Below, one piece after another: positions 1 to 9,894 of a stretch of DNA of 47,500 nt. The position numbers and the translations under genes are program-made. The DNA is taken from the NCBI RefSeq assembly GCF_964340395.1, contig NC_135553.1, forward strand, positions 20,701,949-20,749,448, read 5' to 3'. The stretch is from Glandiceps talaboti. Lineage: Eukaryota > Hemichordata > Enteropneusta > Spengelidae. The notes beneath the pieces were generated by a model that saw nothing but the letters and a program-made list of their open reading frames with translations, was not told where the DNA came from and made no database searches. Positions within the stretch are counted from its first letter, which is position 1. Each line of letters starts with the position of its first letter.

Positions 1-107
<107 letters not shown>

Positions 108-928
108 ATTGTTTGCTTTAACCGTCATTTACAAGACTGGGTTTTTATTAGATTCCAGACGTCACCAAGTACGTCAGACCACAAATGAGGTCTGAGTCAA
201 TACGTAGCTAGGTTCTGGTACAACGCTCGACAAATAACACTACTAGTATCTATTTGCACTGAAGATGTGTATCTTTTAATAACTTATTATGAAGGAACGG
301 TCACGGATTTCACACGTCTTCAAAACCTCAGACCATCGTTTTATCGTCTGAGTCAAAACATATACATGTAAATAGTAGATCGCCGCGTTTTCTTCGTGAT
401 GAAGAATGTCTCTCATCACTGCACGGGCTCAGTGTCGGGTTCTGTTGTCTTACTCATATTGTTGAGGCATAAGTCGGTCTAGGTCTTCTATCTCTATGCT
501 TACCATGCCATGCTAAGACTTCTGAGTCGTAGAATATTATCAATGATTACATAATACAATAATCAAACAATGGAAGACACGTGCGTTAGTACTATACGTA
601 AAACTATGTAACCTCAAGTTTGTCTCACAACCTCACGTCCGAAGGCCCTCTCCCGCCTCCCCCTCTCGCCTTCCTAGCTCTAATCTGGAACCCAAAGCAC
701 ATTCTTTCATGAGTGTTTTCGTCCTAAAAAGCTGAATTTATCAGTTGTTTTGAACTAAACTCTCGATAAATAGTTGACGACGACGACTAAAGCTCAGTGC
801 AGATGACCACACAACACTGATACATTGGTACGATAAGCCAATCTACTTTAACTAACAGGTGTTTTTTTTTCAGGTCATCGAAGATTACAGTGATAAAGAA
901 CATAGATTAAACCGTGGTTTTTACTCAC
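108..928. other. No gene recognised; downstream or intronic side of the secreted-protein exon
   Basis: Unique AT-rich sequence. I see no convincing coding exon on either strand. If the minus-strand exon at 929-1080 is real, this stretch is its first intron and the next exon lies beyond the window start. Confidence 0.5.
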
Positions 929-1080
929 CACTGTGCATCAACGTGGTCAGGAATGTTCAAATCTGTTGATGTATCTTCATACAGCCATTCTTCAAGTTCG
1001 TCCAGTAGCTCCGACTCTGTGTCTATTGAACGCCCGTAAGCAATAGCAACACAGGCGAACAAAATGTGTAACAGCCTCAT
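929..1080 (-). CDS. First coding exon of a secreted protein (signal peptide), partial
   Basis: On the minus strand an ATG at 1080 opens 50 codons. They begin MRLLHILFACVAIAYG, a textbook signal peptide: Arg at position 2, a hydrophobic core and a small-residue end with cleavage likely after Gly16. An acidic mature start follows, rich in Glu, Asp and Leu (SIDTESELLDELEEWLYED). The exon ends in phase 2 at a consensus donor, CAGTG|GTGAGT, at 928/929. A TATAAA-type box lies about 120 bases upstream. Later exons must lie to the left of the window. The acidic, helical stretch would suit a propeptide or a small secreted peptide, but I do not recognise the family. Signal, donor and TATA box agree in strand and order, which is the main support. 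Confidence 0.6.
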
Positions 1081-1196
1081 TGCGGTACGGCAAGTTAAGC
1101 TGCCTTGTATATTTTCTTTTCACTACGGATACCAGATTCAACGCTATCGGCCTAGCTTCCGTACAAGTAGCTGAAGTTAGGCTAATCTGATATCAG

Positions 1197-1204
1197 TTTA
1201 TATA
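1197..1204 (-). promoter_or_regulatory. TATA box for the secreted-protein gene
   Basis: The minus strand reads GGATATATAAAC. A start site 25-30 bases downstream would fall near 1167-1175 and leave a ~90-base leader before the ATG at 1080. Inferred from spacing and sequence only. Confidence 0.5.
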
Positions 1205-1418
1205 TCCACCTTCAGACAATACTAATATGCAAATGAAAAGTTGTTTGTCTACATTCGGTCAGAGGATTTTGCTCTTATTTACAAGTTGTTGCTTATCGAG
1301 CGACGGCACAAAGGAACGGATGTCATATATATAATACTCAGATGTACGTATTTGTCAGTAAATCATATACAAGAAAAATGAGTGTATGTTTAGGGATCCA
1401 CCTCTACCCTCTCCCGCC

Positions 1419-1598
<180 letters not shown>

Positions 1599-1820
1599 GT
1601 ATCCCGCTGTCATTTCTCAGACAACAATTATTAAAAGCTATTTGACCGATGACACTCCCGGCATCGGACCATGGTTGCATCATCGGTATCCCCCGTAATT
1701 CAATATGGTCAGTCCTACAAATCATGCAAAATAAACAAAATGTTTTAAAAAGAACTCAGGGGTTGGCGAATATGAACCATACTCGCTTGATTGAGGAACA
1801 GCTCAAAAATCAATAATAAC

Positions 1821-1895
1821 GAACAAAACAAACAAACAAACAAACAGACAAACAAACAAAGAAAGAAACAAAGAAAGAAAGAAACAAACAAACAA
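1821..1895. repeat. (AAAC)n/(AAAG)n purine-rich microsatellite
   Basis: Mixed AACA and AAGA tetranucleotides between two unremarkable AT-rich stretches. Confidence 0.9.
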
Positions 1896-2157
1896 CAACA
1901 TAACGCGTGGAAAATATCATGGGATGTGTTTATTTTTACTGATGTGACCCCCGAACAATGTTTCACTAGCGCAGTTTTAAGTTAACTTTTCATCAGTGGG
2001 TGACCCGAAGAAGGTCATCACACCACACGAGTATCTATCAACCTTTTTTTTTTTACCTGTGTGACCCTTTGACTTAAATAATATTGATTTTATTTGTCTC
2101 ATTCAGTCAGAAATAGTGCTCTGACCTGACAAGCAAATAATGTCAACGAACCTGTGA

Positions 2158-2317
2158 TACATACATACATACATACATACATACATACATACAGACACAC
2201 ACACAGATACATACATACATACATACATACATACATACATACATACATACATACATACATCCACCCACACAGACAGACAGACAGACAGACAGACATACAT
2301 ACATACATACATACATA
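2158..2317. repeat. (TACA)n array with CACA and CAGA interruptions
   Basis: The same tetranucleotide family as the arrays that border the 13 kb units. It is interrupted by a CACACACAGA block and a (CAGA)n block. The inverted-repeat transposon at 2318 begins at the TA of its last repeat. Confidence 0.95.
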
Positions 2318-4091
2318 CAGTACAGTTTTCGCCTAAGCTCTCGCCTCAATTCGCGTTCGCATCGCTTCAGCTTCGCTTTCGCTTCGCCTCAATCTCAAGT
2401 TTACGGGAGTTCGCTTCAATTAAACATCGCTTTCACTTCGCTTCCTTTTCGCGTTGAGTTCGCATTCGCATCGCACCCCATTCGCATCGCGTCAACTTTG
2501 TTTCTGAATCGCATTGTGTGGAACATGCGCTATTATACCCACATATTTGCATGATAAAGGATTTGAAACGAAAAGTATAGATCATTACGGCTACTAAAAT
2601 TATGCGGGGTTGTACTTTACTTTTCTGTCTACGGCACGATAACCCTTTTGGTTAAATTTGCGTTAATAAATCAGGGCATGCCTTTTGAGGCGAGCGATCG
2701 CTCCGCTCGCCTACCGCTCGCGCAAATTAAAATCCACGAGAGCGATTTTCCACTCGCGTGGGCCTCAAACAACCTGTACAACAGCCTGATGTTATTTTAT
2801 ATCATTTTTCAATATGTGGTTACCATAAAAATCAACGTTTATTCGGTAAAATTACGTGGTGGGAGCGTGGAACACTTCCGTGTTCATAATCGTCGATCTC
2901 CAGCTGAAGTCAGCGCTGTCATTCATGACCTATTTATGTATCTGAAATTTGCATTGTACTACCCTTATATGGGAAAAATAGTGACGTATTCGAAGCGGGA
3001 CATGCATGATGTCATGGCATATCATGAATATTGATCAGCTCAGTATACAGGGAGATTTCAACTTTCGCATCATTGCAAATTGCGCAATTACGATTGATAC
3101 GATGACTGTTTGGAGTTCTCGTTTTCAGCAATCCATCGATGAGTTTAGTTTTAAATTCCGATCGGCCTAGTTTTGTTAGAACGTGGTTTTGGAGACCATC
3201 CTACGTGAATGTCTCCTCCGGAACATGAACAACAACTGCGATTTATAGTTGCTACACAAAGTACATGCCCAGAGTTCCGACAATAGCTTGGCGATGTTTT
3301 GGAGTTTTGAAAGAATGACAATAAAATATTATACGATTGATTATTTTACAAAATAAAAATAAAACTAATCTGTCGATATTTCTCGTGCAGTTTTCAGAGA
3401 AATTCCCGGGCTTTTATTTCATAATCTCCGACACGCAGTTTCATTGTTTTTGTCCGATGATCTATTCAACTGCCGACCACGTCTGTTTTACCGCCATGAC
3501 TTTATCGACTGCTGTAACATATAAAATATTTGCTCGAATTTTCGCCTTGTCGTGATTTCTAAAACAAAGTAGGTCTGCTGCTCAGACGTGAACGGATCTC
3601 GCTACTTTAGTCGGCGACACCGGTCGTCCGTGTGCAGGTACTAGGTGGGGTTACGTGTTATTGTCACGGCACCGGCCGACCAACCCTAACGGGGACGATT
3701 TGGTAATTGGGGACAATATAACGCACCCCCCCCCCCTAATAAATCCATGCATAGAACCTATCTCAGAATTTTGAGTTTTAGGTTTGTAATGTGCGTAACA
3801 GACAGAATTCACGACGTACAGCAGTGAAAACAGATATGCAAATACTTTCACACCTTTCACAGTATCGCTTCACCTTCATTGTTGTTTGACGTGAAGCGAC
3901 CTTCATTGTTTTTTGATGCGATGCGAACAAGAAGCGAAAGCGAAGCGAAATGACTGCGATGCGAATGCCGTCATGAAGCGATTCTAAGTTACGAAGCGAA
4001 TTGATTGAAGCGATAATGAGGCGATGCGACTGCGAAGGCGAAGCGAAGCGAACGCGAAAAATGCGACAGCTTAGGCGAAAACTGTACTGTA
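2316..4091. mobile_element. Inverted-repeat (foldback-like) DNA transposon with TA target duplication
   Basis: The left end starts TA-CAGTACAGTTTTCGCCTA at 2316 and the right end at 4091 is its reverse complement. The match is perfect for 22 bases inside the TA and continues after one mismatch. The flanking TA at both ends suits a Tc1/mariner-style TA duplication. Inside each terminus lies a 180-220 base subterminal arm packed with imperfect TTCGC/GCGAA hexamers (about 2336-2510 and 3867-4080), so the ends could pair over a long distance. The 1.3 kb interior has short open frames (for example 2648-3034) with no transposase motif I can see, so the element looks non-autonomous. Its left end sits in a (TACA)n tract. 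Confidence 0.8.
2688..2712. repeat. GC-rich imperfect palindrome
   Basis: AGGCGAGCG and CGCTCGCCT pair around a short loop that itself contains GCGATCGC. It lies inside the inverted-repeat transposon and stands out from its AT-rich surroundings. No function assigned. Confidence 0.6.
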
Positions 4092-4095
4092 CATA

Positions 4096-4252
4096 TAGGC
4101 TGTCGACAGGCCCGAGAGATCAAGGGCCGAAGGCCCGAGTCCTCGATATCAGTATGCGATTATAGTAGTGTTGCGACGGATCGGAGCGCGGTGACGACAT
4201 AAGTTTAGATAAAAAGTAGGAAAAAAAGCCGCGAGCGACTGTCGACAGTCTA
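4096..4252. mobile_element. MITE-like element with CTGTCGACAG ends
   Basis: It begins TAGGCTGTCGACAG and ends with the reverse complement of TAGACTGTCGACAGTC. The interior (GCCGAAGGC, then GGATCGGAGCG, GACGAC, TTTAGATAAA) is clearly related to the right two-thirds of the 236 bp MITE found in each 13 kb unit. It starts 5 bases after the preceding transposon. I find no convincing 8 bp target duplication here, unlike in the units, so one end may have been lost or rearranged. Confidence 0.6.
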
Positions 4253-5468
4253 ACATCCATATGTGGCCGAGGTATATATGGCGCCCACACTTTGGCTTTA
4301 TTTCATACCTTTGTTTTTCCTATAGTTACCTTCCGTAAGGAAGGTTTTATAATAGCGATGACGTCTGTGCGTGTGCGTGTGCGTGTGTATCACCATTTCC
4401 GAAAAAAATGGCTGCATCAATTCAAACAAATGTTCCATAGGGAAATGGCAAGAACTGATTAGGGTTTGGTAATAATCCGATGAATATTAATGACCAATTT
4501 GAGTAATTAATCGATCAAACGAGTATAAATTTGGCATCAGATTCAGATTTAGATTCAGGTAGCGTTATCTTATGAACGTTATATTGAGCGTCAGATGGCC
4601 TCAGATCCGAAGACACCCGATGGACTCAAACCTGAAATAATACCGTTGAGAATACAGGGAAGGATTCTGCTTCACTGCCGTCGGGTGTATTTGGATCTGA
4701 CGCTCAATATGAGAAAGACTCTGTTTTCAGGGGTTTCGTGCCAACCTTGCGTTTCCTTGGATCTGCACTCTGCATTGGCTGGACAAACATGAGAAAAAAG
4801 AAGACTGAGGCAGGGTATTTAAGCTAGTGATTCAAACTTACTTTTTCTTGGCCTTAACTTAAAATAGGTTTACAATGAGCGCAGACTTCACAAACAGGTG
4901 AAATATTTTTCATCATTTCAATTTCGTCAAATATGGACTTATGATTTTCAAATTTCACATACTAATGCGCAGATTAATAAAGAGAAATCGTGTCTTTTTA
5001 GATTTTCGATTAGAAGTTTAGGAAGTATTATATTGACCTTGAACCATCTCCTTTTTACCGTGTTCTTTTCCGATTTCTCTCGATAACAAACTACCGCTGT
5101 TTGTTGCAAGGCTTGTACATAATCATTGTACTCCGGCTGGGCGTTAAATTTCGACTGACAGTTACAAATGAGGCTATTGACCAATCAGGGAAAAGACCGG
5201 TGTATCAGCAGAGTAGCAAATTTATCAAATGTCAGTGGCGGGAGTGTATTTTCTGTGTATGAGATCCAATTAATGGCATTCAGGGAAGAGTGATTAGACG
5301 CAGACAATCATAACAAAAAAAAATGACCCCTGACTGTGACTGAACAGATAAGACTTCCGTTCACACGTTGAACACTATTTTCGTAATAATAAACATTACC
5401 TCAAAGTGTATTTAGAAGGTGAATAAAATACACATACTACAAGGCTCTGCTACAAGGTAGACGGTATA
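4253..5468. other. Non-coding stretch with one hairpin
   Basis: I recognise no gene. It contains a short GTGTGC microsatellite near 4365-4390 and the inverted repeat at 4581-4710. Confidence 0.5.
4581..4710. repeat. Imperfect inverted repeat, ~35-base arms
   Basis: ATATTGAGCGTCAGAT at 4581 is matched by ATCTGACGCTCAATAT ending at 4710. Pairing resumes through ACACCCGA/TCGGGTGT after a 10-base insertion in the left arm. The loop is about 55 bases. It could be a tiny foldback element. Confidence 0.65.
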
Positions 5469-5678
5469 ATGGCAGGGAGAAAGCGACGGTTTGCTGTTAT
5501 GACAGCTGAGGACATAGATCAGAAACTGAAGGCAAGTGTACTGAAAAACACACAGAAATACACAGAAAAAAATACCAGCTCATCATGCAAGTTTGGAATA
5601 GTTGGGCCGAAGATAGGGATGAAGACGGAATGGACAAAAAGTCACAATAATTGTGGACGGTATTGCATTGTAGTTTGA
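5469..5678 (+). pseudogene. Fragment resembling the N-terminus of a Crypton/KIAA1958-type protein, frameshifted
   Basis: An ATG opens MAGRKRRFAVMTAEDIDQKL followed by SVLKNTQKYTEKNT. A basic start, an RF..(L/M)T.EDID block and a KNT(K/Q) block recall the N-terminal region of proteins from Crypton-type tyrosine-recombinase elements and their domesticated relatives. After about residue 42 the open frame loses that character, while the +1 frame reads VWNSWAEDRDEDG and stops soon after. That suggests a frameshifted remnant, or alternatively a splice junction. No recombinase domain follows. Recognition rests on short motifs recalled from the family. Confidence 0.35.
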
Positions 5679-6356
5679 ATGGTGTATTTTACTACAACTT
5701 GCGAGGGGTAGACGGTACTACTATTGCTTCGTAATACACGACATTTCAAAAGTTTGAATGATGTATTTCATTTGCATGTAATTAATATGCTGTTTCTTTA
5801 CACTAGACACAGATAAACAATTTCGCTGAAAGTTGTATTTTTGATGTCAGTAGCCAGGTTTTGTTTTATCAGTGGCGATTAAATTTCATATCACTAGTTG
5901 CACAAACATGATGGATGTGATTGTATTGAGTAGTTTGTAGTATGAATGTCCTGCATAATAATATCAAGCAAATACATAGTGGTATGAAATACACTGTACA
6001 TTGGGATGTAAATTGCTATATTCGTCGTGCAATTAGCGATATACGTGTGTGACATTGAATGTTGACACAGGCGTGTATCCAGTTTGTTGACACGTGTCAG
6101 CTTCGATTGGAAGTCACGTTGGCGTCAGGGTGTCTTGTCGAAAATCAAAACATAAACAATGGGTGTATGAAGTTTTTCCTGGAAAGAATATGACACCATT
6201 GAATTATTAGCCGGGGTACAAGATAAATGCCATCCTGGCAATACAAGTCTCCTACGTCGGCGTGTATTTACCCGGACGGCATTTATTACTTATCTAGCTC
6301 TGTATCTCAGGATATAAATACACTCTCACATATTTATCAAGTGTAATAATCTATAA
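5679..6356. other. AT-rich non-coding stretch up to the array
   Basis: No gene, RNA or repeat recognised. It is not homologous to the right ends of the 13 kb units, so the left edge of the tandem array is inside the following microsatellite. Confidence 0.6.
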
Positions 6357-6446
6357 TCATACATATACATACATACATACATACATACATACATACATAC
6401 ATACATACATACATACATACACATACATACATACACACACACACAT
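6357..6446. repeat. (TACA)n microsatellite at the left edge of the tandem array
   Basis: Plain TACA repeats ending in CACACACA. It lacks the TATTACTTGTATAC interruptions present in the two longer inter-unit arrays. Confidence 0.95.
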
Positions 6447-7205
6447 TGGTGTGTATGGACACAATTTGCAGCATTAATTATGTCATATTTATGGTTAATC
6501 TTGAGCATTATATAAACATGAATATACAGGTCAGATAAAAGGAAACTATACATAGACAAGGCTGATTAAGCTACATAGACATTATGGTGATTGGAGAAAG
6601 TACAGAATAATGGTGCACAACGATGCAGCACAGGAAACTATATAAGAACACATTTTGTACTTTTAAAAAAAACATTAACTAGATCAAATTTCTCTTACAT
6701 CTGTATTAGAAAGCTTTGAATTGTTGGCGAAAACAATGGCCTATATACTTGCTGGCCAGATTATGTTTTTCAAACGTTCTGACACGAATTGAAGATTTGT
6801 ATGTTCTACTCATTTTAACAGGCAAATACTTCCAGAGCGAAAAATGTATTCACTATAATTGTTTTTGCATATAATTAAGTAATAAAGTTATTATGAAGAA
6901 AAACAAAACATTTAGTGTTCATAATTACATACTAAACCATAGACAAGTGTGTTACTTGTCGGTGATATAACTGACAAAAATCGCGATGTGATATGCAGAA
7001 AAGAAAAAGGATTATGTAACTGTCATAATGATTGCCTCTTTGCTCATGCGCGTCACTTCAAAGAAGTATTTCTCGTTTGACATCATTTCATGTGAAGCAT
7101 AAGTCATCTCAAACAATCAAACCAATTCTTCAAATCTCAACTTGTGAATTGAGCTTTCGACGGGAGAAGAACCTCGATCCGAGCTCTAGCATTGTCCACT
7201 CGCTA

Positions 7206-7219
7206 CCACTAGATAGCGT
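7206..7219 (+). promoter_or_regulatory. CTCF-like motif, mutated in unit A
   Basis: CCACTAGATAGCGT. The same place in units B and C reads CCACTAGATGGCGT, close to the metazoan CTCF core consensus; unit A has A for the first G of GGC. It lies just beyond the 3' end of the GCNT-like gene. Binding is inferred only. Confidence 0.3.
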
Positions 7220-7346
7220 ATTAGCAGATTGGAACCGAATGTGACATGGTTGAGTTGGCCGCAACATATAAAATGGTGTAGATTCCAGCGTACTTCAATG
7301 ATTAAGTATAATGGTTCACATCCCGAATGCGTGGAAATGTCGAATC

Positions 7347-8765
7347 TCAAGGAACCTCGTCACTATCAGTATTGTGTCTAGTAAGGTATGAAGTGGAGAA
7401 GTTTTTGTAAAATTGAAGGTTTGGTTTGATAGGGTTGTATGTACGGTTGTTTATTAATTCTTCTAAACACTCAAGAGTAACACTGTCGAAATCAGCATGG
7501 AATTTGTTGGCAAATAAATGCGGTCTCACAACTAAACTTGGTAGATCCTTCCAACCATACACACAAATTTCACGTACTATTTTACCATTGCACGGACCAT
7601 GCCATATTTTGGCTCTTACTATCTCATCAATCACCGTATCTTCCTTCACAAACTCATAACCTCCAGGTACACCAGGTAATCTGCTCAACGTCTGATAAAA
7701 GAATTCGTCAGGACATAAAGTATCACTAAGCCAGGCAAACCACTCAAATGCAATGTTGGAATAAAGAACAAAGTTGACAAATTCTCTTGTCAACGCAACG
7801 TGAAGTTCACCTTTGAAGGTAGGTCCATCAAAAGGTTTTGATTCTGTTTTACGTTCACCAGACTGCTTGACAGTACCGCTGGAGATAACATATTTGAATG
7901 TGTGCCGCTCAGAAAGAACATCTGATTTTAAAAATATAAAACTCATGACGTTGTTTCTTCCTTGAAATTCTTTCAAAATCTGAACAATTTCAAGGTTTGT
8001 CTTTAAAGGAAATTCTTGTCCGCTTAGATTTAGATAATATTTCCAATTTGGATTTCTCTTTTCTAAATCTGACAAGCAGTTGAGTTCTGCTCTGACAACT
8101 TCGATGGAACACCATGTTACTGTTGCAAGTCGAGAGGGTACGAACACATTGTCGAAACACTTTGTAATCGCCTGCACTGCCTGATGGATTTCAGTCGAAG
8201 CCTTTTTGTCTACGTGTATGCAGTAAGTGTTTTGGGGACGATAAATTGTTCGTAATAACTGTTCAAACTGTGAAACCGATTTGTACATGTATATTCCAAA
8301 GGCGAGTGGAAATTCCAATTCTTCCTCTGTTACTGGCTTGGAATACCCTCTTTCTTGGATAAACTGTGTGCAATTGCTCGCCAGTTTTTGGAAAGCTGTG
8401 TCATCTACAATTTGGGATTTTAGGTAAGTATTCATGGATTCAACACGTGTCTTATTAATATTGTCTTTACCGAATATTATTTTGGAACATATATCTGCAT
8501 TCCCACTTCTGGTCAATGTTGTTCGATATCGAAATGTTGATGTGATTTCAGTTTTTTTCAAACGGTAAATACTGGCATTTGTGCGTACGTTTGATGGCCA
8601 CAGTTGCAGATCAGTAGTGCCTACGAGGTTGTGAAGGGTGCCAACCCTAGGAGAAGAAAATCTACCGATTGCAATCGAAAATAAAATAACTACCAACACA
8701 CTGATTACAAGCAGCATTCCAAAAACTCTGATGAACTTCTTGTTGTTAGAATATAAATGTGACAT
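7347..8765 (-). CDS. GT14 core-2-type beta-1,6-N-acetylglucosaminyltransferase, copy A
   Basis: Intronless 472-residue type II membrane protein of the GCNT family, slightly longer than the ~430 residues usual for vertebrate GCNT1. Family members transfer GlcNAc from UDP-GlcNAc to O-glycan acceptors in the Golgi. Residues 1-11 are a short basic tail, 12-33 a membrane anchor, 34-90 a stem, and ~152-440 the Branch domain. Family blocks visible are FPLAFGIYMY (152), YCIHVDKKA (181), YYLNLSGQEFPL (243), CPDEFF (351), VREICVYGWKDLPSL (397) and HLFANKF (416). Glu354 in PDE corresponds to the family's catalytic base. Cysteines at 93, 132, 182, 203, 230, 392, 401 and 433 fit the conserved disulfide set. 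N-glycosylation sequons occur at 63, 104, 131, 246, 440 and 455. Cys219 replaces the Gly of copy C. It differs from copy C at 8 residues and from copy B at 21. The exact acceptor is unknown. Confidence 0.93.
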   Translation of the reverse strand: MSHLYSNNKKFIRVFGMLLVISVLVVILFSIAIGRFSSPRVGTLHNLVGTTDLQLWPSNVRTNASIYRLKKTEITSTFRYRTTLTRSGNADICSKIIFGKDNINKTRVESMNTYLKSQIVDDTAFQKLASNCTQFIQERGYSKPVTEEELEFPLAFGIYMYKSVSQFEQLLRTIYRPQNTYCIHVDKKASTEIHQAVQAITKCFDNVFVPSRLATVTWCSIEVVRAELNCLSDLEKRNPNWKYYLNLSGQEFPLKTNLEIVQILKEFQGRNNVMSFIFLKSDVLSERHTFKYVISSGTVKQSGERKTESKPFDGPTFKGELHVALTREFVNFVLYSNIAFEWFAWLSDTLCPDEFFYQTLSRLPGVPGGYEFVKEDTVIDEIVRAKIWHGPCNGKIVREICVYGWKDLPSLVVRPHLFANKFHADFDSVTLECLEELINNRTYNPIKPNLQFYKNFSTSYLTRHNTDSDEVP

Positions 8766-8816
8766 CTTTGCAAACTCGATTTTATGTTGTTATACTAAAC
8801 CGTTGATGGCGCTCTT

Positions 8817-8824
8817 CTTATATA
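8817..8824 (-). promoter_or_regulatory. TATA box of GCNT-like copy A
   Basis: The minus strand reads GGTATATAAG about 50 bases before the ATG, leaving a leader of roughly 20-25 bases. The same box is kept in copies B and C. Confidence 0.6.
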
Positions 8825-9073
8825 CCAAAATAAAGTGTGAACAACTGAAACGCCCTCGACCTCATCTGAAAATAAAGAAACAGTTCACACATTATCCACG
8901 GTATATTATTGTGTGTCCCAACTGCAACTGTTGACAAGTTTTAGAATTATAGCCCAATTTAAGTTCAACTTGAATTGCTTATTAACTTCAAGGTGTATAT
9001 AATTCCCTGAATATTTTGTAAGACTTTGTCATGACTTGAGGTAAAGAGAGGAGTAGACATTGAGTAAGTGTAC

Positions 9074-9894
9074 GGGAGCCTTCAGTAATTACAAGGGGGG
9101 CTGCTGGGGGAAATTAGGCTTGGACTGTTGTATAAAATGTTACTCTCCCCGAATCCGTTGTTCTAAAAAATGGCCCTCCCTCAGCTTTCTTTCAATAAAA
9201 CATAACCCTCCCCTATTCAAAACATAAGTTAAATGTCAGATATGTAAAAGAACATGAGTCCAAGAATCAATGGCAAGGACGTCATTCCACCGCTGCCACC
9301 AATGTTGAAAGTTTTAAAGGAATTCGATAATTTCCCACTACTACTGAATGTCGATGTGTGTGAAGGCATTGCATTAACAAATACCTGTGTTTTGATCTCA
9401 TTGGCTGAGCTGAAGCCCACAATTCAACTCCCAATGATTAGATTGGCACACTCCTCACATCGTCAGGCGTGAGGTCAGCATCTCCACAACATTATCCCTG
9501 GTATCTTACCCAACTGCTCCCGTTACTTGTCAGACCCACTCCTTTCCTCACACCACAACTGGCTATTAATTTATTACATGGTTGTCAGCAGCAATTTGAT
9601 ATGAGTCATGTACCTAACTCTAACCCAAACCCTAACTTTAACCCTAACCCTAACCCTAACGTTAACCCTAACCCTAACTTTAACCCTAACCCTAATCCGG
9701 ATGGCAATAAAATTTGGAACCGGTGGCAGCAATGGGATGACAAAACACCTAAAAAAATGCAATGTTAGGCAATGCAATAAGTCAAAGTAAAACGTGACCC
9801 TCCCCCTAATCCCATTTTCTAAAATATGGCCCTCCCCCGACAATCAATTTGTAAAATGTTACCCCACCCCTTTGTAAATGCAGAAAGCTTCCTT
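9074..9894. mobile_element. Non-autonomous repeat family, member I (unit A)
   Basis: The left end GGGAGCCTTCAGTAATTACA is mirrored, with mismatches, by a right end TTGTAAATGCAGAAAGCTTCC. Between them are repeated phrases such as TAAAATATGGCCCTCCC and GATCTCATTGGCTGAGCTGA, which also occur in members II and III. The ~98-residue Asn-Pro frame inside comes from the telomere-like tract. No transposase is present. Ends and interior suggest a MITE-like element; no clear target duplication was found. Confidence 0.6.
9613..9696. repeat. Telomere-like (CCCTAA)n tract, unit A
   Basis: 84 bases of CCCTAA repeats with occasional TTTAA or GTTAA variants, the metazoan TTAGGG telomere motif read on the other strand. 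It is embedded in member I, is equally long in unit B, and is halved in unit C. Confidence 0.85.

Noticed and set aside
2158-2317. CRISPR-like regular repetition in TACA arrays
   Set aside because: Simple tetranucleotide repeats in an animal genome, with no spacer structure.
2648-3034. 128-residue frame inside the inverted-repeat transposon
   Set aside because: Starts at TTG, has no recognisable domain, and includes a GC-rich palindrome; not enough to call a transposase.
8638-8934. Plus-strand 98-residue frame over the GCNT start, and similar frames inside the gene
   Set aside because: Antisense shadows of the glycosyltransferase and its promoter.
9469-9843. Asn-Pro repeat and Arg-Val repeat frames in member I
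   Set aside because: Translation of the CCCTAA tract; the frame shortens with the tract in unit C.
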